Shown here: positions 39,540-49,228 of the stretch, in pieces
How positions within the stretch are numbered: position 1 is the first letter of the stretch
How the letters are laid out: every line of letters starts with the position of its first letter
Made by a program: the position numbers and the translations under genes
Notes under the pieces: generated by a model
The model's database searches: none
The model's input: the letters and a program-made list of their open reading frames with translations, nothing else
What the model was told of the DNA's origin: nothing
Assembly: GCA_002213445.1 (NCBI GenBank)
Contig: NJIE01000003.1
Coordinates: 186,001-250,000 of the forward strand
Direction: 5' to 3'
Length of the DNA stretch: 64,000 nt
Source of the DNA: Xenophilus sp. AP218F
GTDB taxonomy: Bacteria > Pseudomonadota > Gammaproteobacteria > Burkholderiales > Chromobacteriaceae

Positions 39540-40157
39540 TTATTTTCGCAAGATGACGATGCGAAAGAAACCGCCAAAGCCGGCCTCTTCCTCGTGAACG
39601 CGGCGCAAGGCCGTGGCCGCCTGGATATCGGCCAGCCGGCGGTTGACGTCGGTGGCCAGCGCCCGCGCCGGCAGGTTGACGGCCCGCCGCCACCAGGAGG
39701 GCGCGGCGCCGTCGGGGAGAAACTTGTCTAACACCACCGCCCGGCCGCCGGGCTTGAGCACGCGCTCCACCTCGGCAAGGCAGGCCTGCGGATCGGGAAT
39801 CACCGCCAGGATCAGGTGCAGCGCCACCGCGTCGAAGCTGGCGTCCGGATAGTCCAGCCGCTGGCCGTCCATCACCCGCGCCTCCACCGCCAGGCCAAGC
39901 CGCCGCGCCCGCCGCTGCAAGCGCGCCAGCATGTTTTCCGACACGTCGATGGCGAAGATCCGGCGGCAGCGCAGCAGGAAATCCAGATCCAGTCCGGTGC
40001 CCGCGCCCAGCAGCAGCAGCGCCTCGTCCGGCTGCGGGTCGAGCAGGGCGATGGCGCGGCGGCGGCGGGCGGCCAGGCCCTGCGCCAGCGCGTCGTAAAC
40101 CGGCGCGTAAGCGTTGTAGCGCCAGCGATTGAGGCGCGTGGCCCAGTCACGCCGCAT
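39540..40157 (-). CDS. Class I SAM-dependent methyltransferase
   Basis: A 205-residue methyltransferase with the SAM-binding region LLLGAGTGLDLDFLL, acidic FAIDVSENML and the post-motif LKPGGRAVVLDKFLPD. Its pattern (YAPVYDALAQ at the start, then phosphatidylethanolamine- or quinone-methyltransferase-like spacing) suggests a small lipophilic substrate, but this is not certain. The ATG overlaps the end of the GGDEF/EAL gene by 11 bases, and bioH follows after 23 bases, so it is probably co-transcribed with both. Confidence 0.82.
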   Translation of the reverse strand: MRRDWATRLNRWRYNAYAPVYDALAQGLAARRRRAIALLDPQPDEALLLLGAGTGLDLDFLLRCRRIFAIDVSENMLARLQRRARRLGLAVEARVMDGQRLDYPDASFDAVALHLILAVIPDPQACLAEVERVLKPGGRAVVLDKFLPDGAAPSWWRRAVNLPARALATDVNRRLADIQAATALRRVHEEEAGFGGFFRIVILRK

Positions 40158-42993
40158 GGCGGAACGCCTCGGCGAAGCTGGCCAGCCGCGCCCAGTCTAT
40201 GCGCTCGGCCGGCTGGGGCGCGGCGAAATAGAAGCCTTGCAGCTTGCTGCACCCCATTTCCTGCAACATGGCCAGCTGGGTGGCGGTTTCCACCCCTTCG
40301 GCCACCACGTCCAGGTCCAGGGCGTGCGCCAGGGCCAGGATGGCGCGCACGATGGCGGCGGATTCTTCCTTGCGGTCCAGCTCGAAGACGAAGCTCTGGT
40401 CGATCTTGAGCACGTCGAACCGGTAGCGGTGCAGATAGCTGAGCGCCGAGTAGCCGGTGCCGAAATCGTCCAGCGCCAGCCTCACCCCCAGCTTGTGCAG
40501 CGACTGCATCACGGTGGCGGCGATTTCGGGCTGGTCGATCAGCGCGCTCTCGGTGATTTCCAGATGCAGCATTTCCGGCGGCAGCTGATAGCGGGCTACG
40601 CGCTCGCCTATCCACCCCGCCAGCTCCGGATCGTGGAAATTGGCCGACGACAGATTGATGTGCAGGGTGATCCGGTCGTTGATCTGGCCCGCGTCGCGCC
40701 ACTGCTGCAACTGGGCGCAAGCGGCGTTGACCATGTAGCGGTCCAGCCGGGTGATCAGGCCGTTGTCCTCCGCCATCGGCAGGAACAAGCCCGGCGAGAT
40801 CAGGCCGCGCTGCGGGTGCTGCCAGCGCACCAGCGTCTCGAAGCCCACCAGCTCGCCGCTGGCGGCGTCGATGAAGGGCTGGTAATAGGGAATCAGCTGG
40901 TTCGTCTCCTCCAGCGCGCGCCGCAGCTCGGCGGCCAGCGCCAGCTGGTCGGCCTGGTCGATGCGCAACTGGTGGCTGAACAGAGTGTAGCCCTGGCGGC
41001 CCTGCTGCTTGGTGCAGTACATGGCGTGGTCGGCGTCGCGCAGCAAGTCCTCGGCGTGCTCGTAGTGCTCGCGGTCGGCCAGCACCACGCCGACGCTGGC
41101 GGTGGAAAACACTTCGCGGCCGGCCAGGATCACCGGCCGTTCGAACTCGTTGACGATGCGGCGGGCGATGATTTCGCAATCTTCCACCTCGTCCATCCCG
41201 AACATCAGCACCGCGAACTCGTCGCCGCCCAGCCGCGCCAGAAAATCGTAATGGCGCAGGCAGGTGCGGATGCGCGCGCCGGCTTCGAACAGCAAATGGT
41301 CGCCGGCCAGGTGGCCGAGCGTGTCGTTGACCAGCTTGAAGCGGTCCAGATCGATGAACACCACGGCGAAACGGTCGCCGCTATGGCCGACATAGGCCTC
41401 CCAGGCGCGGCGCAGCGCCTTGGCGAAATAGCTGCGGTTGGGCAGCTTGGTCAGCGGGTCGTGCAGGCTGTCGAACTCCAGCTGGGCGTTGACCGCGTCC
41501 AGCTCGCTGGTGCGTTCGCGCACCCGCTGCTCCAGTTCCACGTAAGCCTGCTGCAGGCTTTCTAGCGCCCGCACCCGCGCCAGCGCGGTGCCGATGTTGT
41601 TGGCCACGAATTCCAGCACCTCCTGATCGCGGAAGCTGTACACCACGCCGCTTTCGTAGCTTTGCACCGACAGCACGCCCAGCAGCTCGTGGCCGCAGTA
41701 CAGCGGCACGCCCAGCCAGCTTTTGGGCCGCGGCTGCTCGCTGTCGTCGAACGCCAGCAGCGAGGGGGAGTAAGGATCGATCAACAAGGGCCGGCCGCTG
41801 TGCAGCACCTGCTCGATATAGCCGCGGCCCGGCTTGCGCGGCTTGAGCGGCGGGGAATGCTCGTCCGCGCAATAGGGAAAGCTGATGCAATCGTTGGCCA
41901 TGTCGTACAAGGCCACCAGGCAATTGCGGGCCGGCACCATCTCGGTGAGCAGCCGATGCAGGCCGCTGAGGAAGGCCTCCAGCGACAGGCTGGTATTGGA
42001 CAGCTCGGCGATGCGGAACAGCACGTCCTGGAATTTTTCGGCCCGCTTGCGGCCGGCCACTTCCGCCCGCAGGCGGGCGTTGGCGCCTTCCAGCTCGCTG
42101 GTGCGCAACCAGACCTGCCGCTCCAGCTGGCTGCGGTACAACACCCGGTCCAGGGCGAAACCGATATGGCGCGCGGTAAACAGAAACAGCAATTGCTCGG
42201 CGGAGGTGAACGGCGCCTGGTCCTCGTACTGCTGCAATACCGCCACGCCGATCAGGCCGCCGCTGACGTTGGTCAACGGCACGCCCATCCAGAACACCGG
42301 CAGCAGCCCCTGCAGGCTGAGGCTTTCCTGCTGGCAGAGTTCGAGGATCCGCTCCTGGGTCAGCACCATGGGCCTGCCGCCGCGGATCAGCCAGGCTGTC
42401 AGGGAGTTGTTGTCGCGGGTCAGCGGAAAACTGGCCTCGGGCCCGGGCGGCGCCGGATCGCGGCGGTCGACGAAAAACGGGAAGGAGATGGCGTTGGCTT
42501 CGGCGTCGTACAGGGCGATGAAGAAGTTGCTGGCGTCCATCATGCGCATCAGCAGGCGATGCAGGCGCGGCAAGAGGCGATCCAGCGTCGCCGACTCGCC
42601 GGCCAGCTGGCTGATTTCCAGCAGCGTCTCGTTGGCCTCGCGAGCGGCGGCCTGTTCGGCGCGCAGATGGCTGCACAGCAGATGGCCGGTCAGCAAGGAG
42701 GCCACCTCCGGCAGCAGCGCCGGCGCTTGCCCGCGCCACACCAGCCAACCCACGGTCCGCTCGTCGTCGCCCAAGGCCAGCGCGCCGGCGTCCGGCCCCG
42801 GCTGGCGGCCGTTGGCCAAGGCGTCCGCCACCGGCAAGGCATCGGCCGCGCCGAAAGCCGCCAGCCTTTGCCATGCCGCGCCGACCAGACCCCATGCCGC
42901 GGCGGCGCTCAAGCCGCCTTGTCGCTGCAGCAGCGCCAGCGCGCGCGCGGCGGCCTGCTCCGGCGTCGCCAGATATTCAGCCGTGCTCTTCAT
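40147..42993 (-). CDS. GAF-GAF-GGDEF-EAL cyclic-di-GMP protein
   Basis: A 948-residue soluble signalling protein. Two GAF-type sensor domains (about 115-285 and 320-475) are linked by coiled coils to a GGDEF diguanylate cyclase domain and an EAL phosphodiesterase domain. The cyclase motif is intact (GGDEF, 589-593) and has an RxxD inhibitory site (580-583) five residues upstream. The EAL signature reads ETL (719-721), keeping the metal-binding glutamate; LEITES, LDDFGTGYS (842 on) and AEGVET are present, so both activities look possible. No membrane segment. It lies between bioF and bioH on the same strand. Confidence 0.92.
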   Translation of the reverse strand: MKSTAEYLATPEQAAARALALLQRQGGLSAAAAWGLVGAAWQRLAAFGAADALPVADALANGRQPGPDAGALALGDDERTVGWLVWRGQAPALLPEVASLLTGHLLCSHLRAEQAAAREANETLLEISQLAGESATLDRLLPRLHRLLMRMMDASNFFIALYDAEANAISFPFFVDRRDPAPPGPEASFPLTRDNNSLTAWLIRGGRPMVLTQERILELCQQESLSLQGLLPVFWMGVPLTNVSGGLIGVAVLQQYEDQAPFTSAEQLLFLFTARHIGFALDRVLYRSQLERQVWLRTSELEGANARLRAEVAGRKRAEKFQDVLFRIAELSNTSLSLEAFLSGLHRLLTEMVPARNCLVALYDMANDCISFPYCADEHSPPLKPRKPGRGYIEQVLHSGRPLLIDPYSPSLLAFDDSEQPRPKSWLGVPLYCGHELLGVLSVQSYESGVVYSFRDQEVLEFVANNIGTALARVRALESLQQAYVELEQRVRERTSELDAVNAQLEFDSLHDPLTKLPNRSYFAKALRRAWEAYVGHSGDRFAVVFIDLDRFKLVNDTLGHLAGDHLLFEAGARIRTCLRHYDFLARLGGDEFAVLMFGMDEVEDCEIIARRIVNEFERPVILAGREVFSTASVGVVLADREHYEHAEDLLRDADHAMYCTKQQGRQGYTLFSHQLRIDQADQLALAAELRRALEETNQLIPYYQPFIDAASGELVGFETLVRWQHPQRGLISPGLFLPMAEDNGLITRLDRYMVNAACAQLQQWRDAGQINDRITLHINLSSANFHDPELAGWIGERVARYQLPPEMLHLEITESALIDQPEIAATVMQSLHKLGVRLALDDFGTGYSALSYLHRYRFDVLKIDQSFVFELDRKEESAAIVRAILALAHALDLDVVAEGVETATQLAMLQEMGCSKLQGFYFAAPQPAERIDWARLASFAEAFRHAA

Positions 42994-43146
42994 GATCGTT
43001 ATCGTAGTATGAGTTAGCGGGGAAATCCGCTCACGCCAGCTCGGGCGCCCTTCCCCAGGCGCGCCGTCCTGCAGCTTCGCGCAAACGCGAACGCGGCAAC
43101 CGGCGGGCTGCCGCGACGAAACCGATCCGAAGATCCCGGCCGCGGC

Positions 43147-44292
43147 CTAGTCTGCCGGCAACAAGTCAAGCACCGCCGCCAGTTGCGACGGCTCGTGCCT
43201 GGCCGACAACGACAACCTCAACCGCGCGCTGTTCTCCGGCACCGTGGGCGGCCGTATCGCCGGCACCCAGAAGCCTTGCTCGCGCAAGCGCGCGGCCAGC
43301 GCCAGCGTGGCCTCGTCGTCTCCTATGATAAATGCTTGGATCGGGGTGCGGGAAGCCGCGCCGACATATTTTGTTCCGACTAGCCTCATCTGGCATTGCG
43401 CCGTCAGCTCCCGCAAGCGCTCGCGGCGCTCGTCGCCTTCTGCGATCAGGCGCAGGCTGACGGGAATGGCCGCGGCCAGGGCCGGCGGCTGAGCGGTGGT
43501 ATAGATATAGGTGCGGGCATTGTTGATCAGCCAGTCGATCACGGTTTGCGAACCGGCGACAAACGCGCCGGCCAGGCCGGCCGCCTTGCCCAGCGTGGCC
43601 ATGCATACCAGCCGCTCCGCGCGCGAATCCAGCTCTGCGATGGCGCCGCGCCCTCCGCCCAGCACGCCGAAGCCATGGGCGTCGTCGACGTAGAGCCAGG
43701 CATCGTAGCGCTCGGCCAGGGCCAGCAGCTCGCGCAGCGGCGCTTCGTCGCCATCCATGCTGAACACCGCGTCCACCGCGATCAGCCTCGTTTTGGCCGG
43801 CGTGGTTTGCAGCATGTGCTCCAGTTGCTCCAGATCGTTGTGATGGAAGCGGCGGAACTCGGCGCGCGACAACAGGCAGGCGTCGTTGAGCGAGGCGTGG
43901 TTGAGGCGGTCGGCGAACACGGCGTCGCCGCGCCCCACCAGGCTGGTGATCACCGCCAGGTTGGCGGCGTAGCCGGAACCGAACAACAGCGCCGCCTCGC
44001 GGCCGACGAAGCGCGCCAGCGCCTCCTCGGCCTGCTGGTGGGCCAGGCTGTGGCCGGACACCAGATGCGAGGAGCCGCTGCCGACGCCCCAGCGATCCAC
44101 GCCTTCCTGGATCGCCCGCACCAGCGCGGGATGATCGGCCAGGCCCAGGTAATCATTGCTTGCGAAGGAAACGTACTCTTCGCCGTCGATGACGACATCC
44201 ACCCCTTGCGGGGTTTCCAGCGTCGCCCGTTGACGGCGCCGATGGCTGGCGTCCAGCTCCAGCAGCGCGGCGGACAGATCTTGTGGTCGCAT
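43147..44292 (-). CDS. bioF: 8-amino-7-oxononanoate synthase
   Basis: BioF condenses pimeloyl-ACP with L-alanine, the first ring-building step of biotin synthesis. The 381-residue PLP enzyme has FASNDYLGLADHP, GSGSSHLVSGH, the cofactor-contacting DDAHGFG (203 on) and the PLP lysine K236 in MATLGKAAG. Length and motifs are standard. It follows bioB by 112 bases. A related 2-amino-3-ketobutyrate ligase is excluded by the shorter N-terminus and biotin context. Confidence 0.94.
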   Translation of the reverse strand: MRPQDLSAALLELDASHRRRQRATLETPQGVDVVIDGEEYVSFASNDYLGLADHPALVRAIQEGVDRWGVGSGSSHLVSGHSLAHQQAEEALARFVGREAALLFGSGYAANLAVITSLVGRGDAVFADRLNHASLNDACLLSRAEFRRFHHNDLEQLEHMLQTTPAKTRLIAVDAVFSMDGDEAPLRELLALAERYDAWLYVDDAHGFGVLGGGRGAIAELDSRAERLVCMATLGKAAGLAGAFVAGSQTVIDWLINNARTYIYTTAQPPALAAAIPVSLRLIAEGDERRERLRELTAQCQMRLVGTKYVGAASRTPIQAFIIGDDEATLALAARLREQGFWVPAIRPPTVPENSARLRLSLSARHEPSQLAAVLDLLPAD

Positions 44293-44404
44293 ACGGTGGT
44301 CCGTAGTCTAATTGGTCGGATTTGGCCGGACGCAGAGGCGCCGGCCAAGATACTTTAAGCGGAGTAGTGCTTTCCAACCACCGTGCCCTGCCACTTTCCC
44401 TGAT

Positions 44405-45388
44405 TTACAAAGCGGAAAGATCCAGTTTTTGCAACAACGCCTGATCGGCCACGACATCCGGGTTGCCAGTGGTCAGCAACTTATCTCCATAGAATATCGA
44501 GTTGGCGCCGGCCAGAAAACATAAAGCCTGGGTCGCCTCGTCCATTTCGCGCCGGCCCGCCGACAGGCGGACGTAGCTTCTGGGCATGGCGATGCGGGCC
44601 ACCGCGATGGTGCGCACGAACTCCGTCCAATCCATAACGCCGGCGTCGGCCAACGGTGTACCCACCACCTTCACCAGCTGGTTGATCGGCACCGATTCCG
44701 GCTGCGGGTCCAGATTGGCCAGTTGGGCGATGAGACCGGCGCGGTCGCGGCGGGTTTCGTTCATGCCGACGATGCCGCCGCAGCACACCGACAAGCCGGC
44801 GGCGCGCACCTTGCCCAGCGTATCCAGGCGATCTTCGTAGTCTCGGGTCTGCACGATGTCGGCGTACTTGTCCGGCGCGGTATCCAGATTGTGGTTGTAA
44901 TAATCGAGGCCGGCGCCCTTCAATTGCTCGGCCTGGCCGTCCCGCAGCATGCCGAAGGTGGCGCAGGTTTCCAGCCCCAGCGCTTTCACCTCGCTCACCA
45001 TGCGCAGCGTTTGCTGCAAATCGGCGTCCTTGGGGCCGCGCCAGGCCGCGCCCATGCAAAAGCGCCCCGCGCCGTTGGCCTTGGCCACCCTGGCCGCGGC
45101 CACCACCTCGTCCACCGTCAGCATCGGCTGGTTCGGCACCGGCGTGTCGTGATGCGCAGACTGCGGACAGTAGCCGCAGTCCTCGGAACAGCCGCCGGTC
45201 TTGATCGAGATCAGCGTGGACAGCTGCACCTTGCAAGGATCGAAGAACTGGCGATGAATCTCGGCGGCGCGGAACACCAGCTCCATGAACGGCAAGCCGA
45301 GCAGGGTTTCGATTTCGTCGACGCTCCAGCTGGCGGACTCGGGGTGCGGGGTGGTTTGGGGGCGGAAAGCGATAGGCGTGGCTTGCAT
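44405..45388 (-). CDS. bioB: Biotin synthase
   Basis: BioB inserts sulfur into dethiobiotin using radical SAM chemistry and an auxiliary iron-sulfur cluster. The 327-residue protein carries the radical-SAM cysteines C67, C71 and C74 in [13 protein letters not shown], then [15 protein letters not shown] and GIVGMNET, all BioB hallmarks. The frame opens at 45472; the ATG at 45388 gives the family N-terminus. It is first of the biotin genes on this strand. bioA and bioD are not in the window. Confidence 0.96.
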   Translation of the reverse strand: MQATPIAFRPQTTPHPESASWSVDEIETLLGLPFMELVFRAAEIHRQFFDPCKVQLSTLISIKTGGCSEDCGYCPQSAHHDTPVPNQPMLTVDEVVAAARVAKANGAGRFCMGAAWRGPKDADLQQTLRMVSEVKALGLETCATFGMLRDGQAEQLKGAGLDYYNHNLDTAPDKYADIVQTRDYEDRLDTLGKVRAAGLSVCCGGIVGMNETRRDRAGLIAQLANLDPQPESVPINQLVKVVGTPLADAGVMDWTEFVRTIAVARIAMPRSYVRLSAGRREMDEATQALCFLAGANSIFYGDKLLTTGNPDVVADQALLQKLDLSAL

Positions 45389-45496
45389 GCTATAACCTGA
45401 TGATTGGAAAGCGAGAGGCGGCGGGCGACGGCCAGCGCCGACGTCCATCGGCCGGCGCTCTGCCGCCGGCACCCGCCATGATTGGAGTTGCGCCCG

Positions 45497-46207
45497 ATGC
45501 TGTCAAATACAGCCATGTCAATAATTGACAAATGCTCAATTTTTAGACAGAAATGCGTGCTATGCGCTGCGACCGACGCCACAAACGGGCTGTGCGCCCC
45601 TTGCCGCCGCTCGCTGCCGCGGTTGCCCGACGAGCAGTGCCCGCGCTGCGCCGAGCCGGTTGCCGGCGGCGCGCTGTGCGGGCATTGCCAACGCAGTTTG
45701 CCTGCCTTCGACGCCCTACACGTTCCTTATATATTTGGCTACCCCCTGAGCGGCCTGATCCACGCTTTCAAGTACGGAAAGCGGCTGCAGCTGGCCGGCG
45801 CGCTGGGCGGGCTGCTGAGCGAATTCGCCGCTTGTCAAGCCCTGAAATACGACTATGTCATCCCCGTTCCATTGGCAAAAGAACGACTTGCGGAAAGGGG
45901 CTTTAACCAGAGTCACGAGCTTGCCAGAGCGATCGCTGTTACAATGCGTTCGCCTTTTTCGGCGCAGCTGTGTTGGCGTAAATGCAACACTTTGCCGCAA
46001 GCCTCTCTCGGCCGCGCCGAAAGACTGAAAAACGTCCGCCATGCTTTCGGCGTAAAACGCCGCTGCGACGGGCTTTCCATTGCCATCGTCGATGACGTGG
46101 CCACCAGCGGAGCCACCCTGTCAGCCCTGGCTGAAACGCTCAAAAAACAGGGTGCGAAACGGGTCGATGCGTGGGTGCTCGCCCGGGCTTTTTCCCCTAA
46201 AACTTGA
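45497..46207 (+). CDS. ComF-family phosphoribosyltransferase-like protein
   Basis: A protein of about 236 residues related to ComF/GntX. The N-terminal part has four Cys-x2-Cys pairs (CVLC, CAPC, CPRC, CGHC) as in zinc-ribbon ComF proteins, and the C-terminal part is a phosphoribosyltransferase fold with the PRPP motif [11 protein letters not shown]. ComF is needed for DNA uptake in naturally transformable bacteria; whether that holds here is unknown. I choose the ATG at 45497 because GGAG lies nine bases upstream; another ATG at 45515 lacks one. It is divergent from bioB. Confidence 0.87.
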   Translation: MLSNTAMSIIDKCSIFRQKCVLCAATDATNGLCAPCRRSLPRLPDEQCPRCAEPVAGGALCGHCQRSLPAFDALHVPYIFGYPLSGLIHAFKYGKRLQLAGALGGLLSEFAACQALKYDYVIPVPLAKERLAERGFNQSHELARAIAVTMRSPFSAQLCWRKCNTLPQASLGRAERLKNVRHAFGVKRRCDGLSIAIVDDVATSGATLSALAETLKKQGAKRVDAWVLARAFSPKT

Positions 46208-46247
46208 CCAAGATTTTGATTCTTTGGAACAATCCAGCCTGCCAACG

Positions 46248-46712
46248 ATGTTCACTGTAGTTCTTTTTCAGCCGGAAATACCGCCCAACACGGGCAATGT
46301 GATTCGTTTATGTGCCAACACCGGCTGTGAGCTGCACCTGGTTAAACCCTTGGGCTTCCCTCTGGAAGACGCCAAGTTGCGACGCGCAGGACTCGACTAT
46401 CACGAGTATGCCCGCGTCGTCGTCCATGAGGACTGGTCTGCCTGCCAACAGACGCTTCAGGGGCGACGGATATTCGCCGCAACCACCAAGGGCGCTACGC
46501 GCCATGACCAGATCGCTTTCCAACCTGGGGACGTTTTTTTGTTCGGTCCCGAATCCCGAGGCCTACCGCCAGAGGTGCTGGAGTCTTTCGCTCCAGACCA
46601 CAGGATTCGCTTGCCGATGCGTCCCGAATCGAGAAGCCTCAACCTTTCCAACGCCGTCGCGATAACGGTGTTCGAAGCTTGGCGCCAGATCGGATTTGCG
46701 GGAGGAAGCTGA
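46248..46712 (+). CDS. trmL: tRNA (cytidine(34)-2'-O)-methyltransferase
   Basis: TrmL methylates the 2'-OH of the wobble base in the Leu tRNAs. The 154-residue SPOUT-fold protein has the short single-domain form: FQPEIPPNTGNVIRLCANTG at the N-terminus, FLFGPESRGLP for SAM binding in the knot, and RSLNLSNAVAITVFEAWRQ at the end. The frame opens at 46080, within comF, but the ATG at 46248 is the family start. It lies 40 bases after the comF-like gene. Confidence 0.94.
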   Translation: MFTVVLFQPEIPPNTGNVIRLCANTGCELHLVKPLGFPLEDAKLRRAGLDYHEYARVVVHEDWSACQQTLQGRRIFAATTKGATRHDQIAFQPGDVFLFGPESRGLPPEVLESFAPDHRIRLPMRPESRSLNLSNAVAITVFEAWRQIGFAGGS

Positions 46713-46751
46713 CGCAGTTCACAGGTTGGCCCAACAGCATAAGGGAGGTCT

Positions 46752-47612
46752 ATGCAACCTGTACTCCGATGGCTGTGGCTTTTATTCGTCAGTCTCGTGC
46801 TTGTGGCCTGTTCCACCGTGAAGACGGCCAGCGCCACCAGCCAGTCGACCTCGTCGACCAGTAAGAAGACCGCCAAGAACGGCGCTTATTTCCAGAATGA
46901 TGGTCCTGCCGACCATATCCCGGTCAACCTGAATCTGGTGCCGGACGCCGTGCCGCAGGACGAGCCGCTGATCAAGGCGGCCAATCTGCCCTACTCGGCC
47001 CTGGGAATGAGCTTCCGTCCTGATACGCGCGAAAAGCCCTATCAAGCCACTGGCCGTGCCTCCTGGTACGGCAAGCAGTTTCATGGACGCAAAACGTCCT
47101 CTGGCGAAAAGTACGATATGTTCGCCATGACGGCGGCGCATCCGACTTTGCCTATCCCGAGCTATGCCCGGGTGACCAATCTGACCAACGGCAAGTCGGT
47201 AGTCGTCCGCATCAACGATCGCGGCCCGTTCCACAAGAGCCGCCTGATGGACTTGTCCTACGCCGCGGCCTACAAACTGGGCTTCGTCAAGCAGGGCAGC
47301 GCCAAGATCGCTGTAGAACGCGTCTGGCCGAGCGCTGGCGGCGAATATCTCGCCACCATGCCGGTCAATCGCGAACTGCGCGCTGGCGGCAGCCCCAAGT
47401 ATTTGCAGCTGGGAGCCTTCTCCAAGCTGGCGAATGCCGAAGCGATGCTGCAAAAGACCTTGAGCGAGTTGGACGATCAATACGACTCCAAGCTCGGCAT
47501 CGTCAACCAGCAAGGCGTCTACAAAGTCCGCCTTGGCCCCTTCCCTTCGGATGAGGCCGTGCGCGACGCCGCAGAGAACCTGCACGTAGAAACCGTGGTG
47601 ACCAGCCTGTAA
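46752..47612 (+). CDS. rlpA: Septal lytic transglycosylase lipoprotein RlpA
   Basis: RlpA cleaves peptidoglycan strands stripped of stem peptides at the division septum. The 286-residue protein has a lipoprotein signal ending LVLVAC (Cys20), a low-complexity Ser/Thr linker, a double-psi beta-barrel domain (ASWYGKQFHGRKTSSGE to INDRGPFHKSRLMDLSYAAA) with the catalytic glutamate region, and a C-terminal SPOR domain (about 210-286) that targets denuded glycan. It ends at a strong terminator. Confidence 0.94.
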   Translation: MQPVLRWLWLLFVSLVLVACSTVKTASATSQSTSSTSKKTAKNGAYFQNDGPADHIPVNLNLVPDAVPQDEPLIKAANLPYSALGMSFRPDTREKPYQATGRASWYGKQFHGRKTSSGEKYDMFAMTAAHPTLPIPSYARVTNLTNGKSVVVRINDRGPFHKSRLMDLSYAAAYKLGFVKQGSAKIAVERVWPSAGGEYLATMPVNRELRAGGSPKYLQLGAFSKLANAEAMLQKTLSELDDQYDSKLGIVNQQGVYKVRLGPFPSDEAVRDAAENLHVETVVTSL

Positions 47613-47641
47613 GGCTTGTATCAGCTGAACCGTATGGCGCG

Positions 47642-47672
47642 AAGGCGAAGGATGGCATCCTTCGCCTTTTTT
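47642..47672 (+). terminator. Terminator of rlpA
   Basis: AAGGCGAAGGAT and ATCCTTCGCCTT form a 12-bp stem around GGC, followed by a run of T residues. Confidence 0.93.
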
Positions 47673-47693
47673 ATCGTCCGCGCGCCCGGCATG

Positions 47694-47723
47694 AAAAAGC
47701 CCCGAACTCGAAAAGTCCGGGGC
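47694..47723 (-). terminator. Terminator of engB
   Basis: On the minus strand GCCCCGGACT and AGTTCGGGGC form a 10-bp stem with one mismatch, followed by five T residues. A second strong hairpin (47761-47787, AAGCGGGAGGC with GCCTCCCGCTT) lies between it and the engB stop but lacks a T-tract. Confidence 0.85.
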
Positions 47724-47760
47724 AATGCCTGAAATGGGTCCAGGCCCCGCTCAGGGAGCC

Positions 47761-47787
47761 AAGCGGGAGGCACATCGCCTCCCGCTT
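47761..47787. repeat. 11-bp inverted repeat downstream of engB
   Basis: AAGCGGGAGGC and GCCTCCCGCTT pair perfectly around five bases, 16 bases after the engB stop. Without a T-tract it may protect the 3' end of the message. Confidence 0.6.
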
Positions 47788-47803
47788 AGTGATGTTCCCT
47801 GCC

Positions 47804-48439
47804 TCAAAGTTCCGGCGGCGGCTCCGCCTCCGGTCCGCCCTCGCCGCCCAGCGCGTCGAACCAGCCCTTGACCACGCCTTCCACCTCCTCGACGCCCGTC
47901 TTCTTGGAGCTGGAAAACATCTGCACGCTGATCCGGCCCGGATAGTCGGCCAACTCGCGCTTGACCAGAGCCAGCACCTTGTTCTGCTCTTGACGCGACA
48001 GCTTGTCGGCCTTGGACAAGAGGATGTGCACCGGCTGGCCGGTGGTGCGGAAGAAATCGAGCATCTTGCGATCCAGCTCCTTCAGCGGATGCCGGGCGTC
48101 CATAATAAGGAGCAGGCCGATCAGGCTGTCGCGGGTCTGCAGGTAACGACCCAGCAGCTCCACCCAGTGGGCGCGCACGGCTTCCGGCACTTCGGCGTAG
48201 CCGTAACCCGGCAGGTCCACCAGAAAACACTCGTCCCCCAGCTCGAAGAAGTTAATATGCTGGGTCCGTCCCGGCGTCTTGGAGACGTAAGCCAGCCGGG
48301 TGCGGTTGGCCAGCGTGTTGATGGCGCTGGACTTGCCGGCGTTGGAGCGCCCCACGAAGGCGACCTCGGCGCGGGTGGCCGGCAGGTCCTTCATGTGGTT
48401 GACAGTGGTATAAAATCTGGCGTTCTGAAAAATCGACAT
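47804..48439 (-). CDS. engB: Ribosome biogenesis GTP-binding protein EngB (YsxC/YihA)
   Basis: An essential GTPase of large-subunit assembly. The 211-residue protein has the G1 loop GRSNAGKSS (30-38), G2 TPGRTQ, G3 DLPGYG and G4 LSKADKL, and starts with the typical [17 protein letters not shown]. The Pro/Glu-rich tail PEAEPPPEL is a lineage feature. It is divergent from the cytochrome c4 gene with 91 bases between. Confidence 0.95.
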   Translation of the reverse strand: MSIFQNARFYTTVNHMKDLPATRAEVAFVGRSNAGKSSAINTLANRTRLAYVSKTPGRTQHINFFELGDECFLVDLPGYGYAEVPEAVRAHWVELLGRYLQTRDSLIGLLLIMDARHPLKELDRKMLDFFRTTGQPVHILLSKADKLSRQEQNKVLALVKRELADYPGRISVQMFSSSKKTGVEEVEGVVKGWFDALGGEGGPEAEPPPEL

Positions 48440-48478
48440 AGTAGTAAGGTTGAAATCAGTTGGTATAGAATAACAGGT

Positions 48479-48506
48479 TTGGAATTGCTACTTTTACAGA
48501 TATTTA
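48479..48506 (+). promoter_or_regulatory. Possible promoter of the cytochrome c4 gene
   Basis: TTGGAA (48479-48484) and TATTTA (48501-48506) are 16 bases apart and end 24 bases before the ATG, within the divergent engB/c4 gap. Both boxes match four of six consensus positions. Confidence 0.35.
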
Positions 48507-48530
48507 GGGCTTCACCCTAAAGGAGCGACC

Positions 48531-49142
48531 ATGAGACGTAAGATGCTGTTGGCGATGGCAGCCGCAACCCTGGCTGGTAACGTGCTGGCTGCAGCCCCGC
48601 AAAAGGGTGACCCGGCAAAAGGCAAGCAGATCGTAGACACCGTCTGCGCAGCCTGCCATGGCGTGGACGGCAATAGCGTCGCCGCCGCCAACCCCTCGCT
48701 GGCCGGCCAAAGCCAGCATTATCTGTATAGCCAACTCAAGGCCTTCAAAAGCGGCGAGCGCAAGAACCCCACCATGTTCGGCATGACCGCCGCGCTGTCC
48801 GACGACGACATGCGCAACGTGGCCGCCTATTTCAGCCAGCAAAAGCCGAAGGAGCGCGAAGCCTCCGACAAGACGCAAATGGCGCTGGGCGCCAAGATTT
48901 ACCGCGTCGGCAACCCCGCCACCCACGTGCCGGCCTGTATGTCCTGCCACGGGCCGTCGGGCAAGGGCCTGCCGGACATGTATCCGCGTCTGGGCAGCCA
49001 GCACGCCGCCTACGTCGCCAAGCAGCTGGCCGACTTCAAAGCCGGCGCCGACCGCAAGAATCCGACCATGGCCGACATCGCCAGCCGCATGACCGATGCC
49101 GAAATGAAAGCCGTGGCCGAATACATCTCCGGCTTGCGTTAA
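48531..49142 (+). CDS. Cytochrome c4, periplasmic di-haem protein
   Basis: Cytochrome c4 carries electrons from the bc1 complex to terminal oxidases. The 203-residue precursor has a signal peptide ending near VLAAAP and two cytochrome c domains, each with a haem motif: CAACH (39-43) and CMSCH (136-140). Methionine axial ligands are plausible in NPTMFGM and NPTMADI. AAAGGAG precedes the ATG. The System II haem-attachment genes resB and ccsA lie directly downstream, as in other betaproteobacteria. Confidence 0.93.
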   Translation: MRRKMLLAMAAATLAGNVLAAAPQKGDPAKGKQIVDTVCAACHGVDGNSVAAANPSLAGQSQHYLYSQLKAFKSGERKNPTMFGMTAALSDDDMRNVAAYFSQQKPKEREASDKTQMALGAKIYRVGNPATHVPACMSCHGPSGKGLPDMYPRLGSQHAAYVAKQLADFKAGADRKNPTMADIASRMTDAEMKAVAEYISGLR

Positions 49143-49228
49143 GCCGTGATTCCCTCACCGGCGCCGCGCGGGACGCGCGACGGCGCCCAAGACGGGCGCA
49201 GGCGCAACTTTGGCCTTCGAGCGTGCTC

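Noticed and set aside
45516-45530. TGTCAAT-A-ATTGACA palindrome between bioB and the comF-like gene, considered as a biotin repressor site
   Set aside because: It does not match the known BirA operator (TTGTAAACC with inverted copy), and it falls inside the comF-like coding sequence if the better-supported start at 45497 is right.
47761-47787. Hairpin after engB as the main terminator
   Set aside because: Strong stem but no T-tract; the hairpin at 47694-47723 with five T residues is the better terminator.
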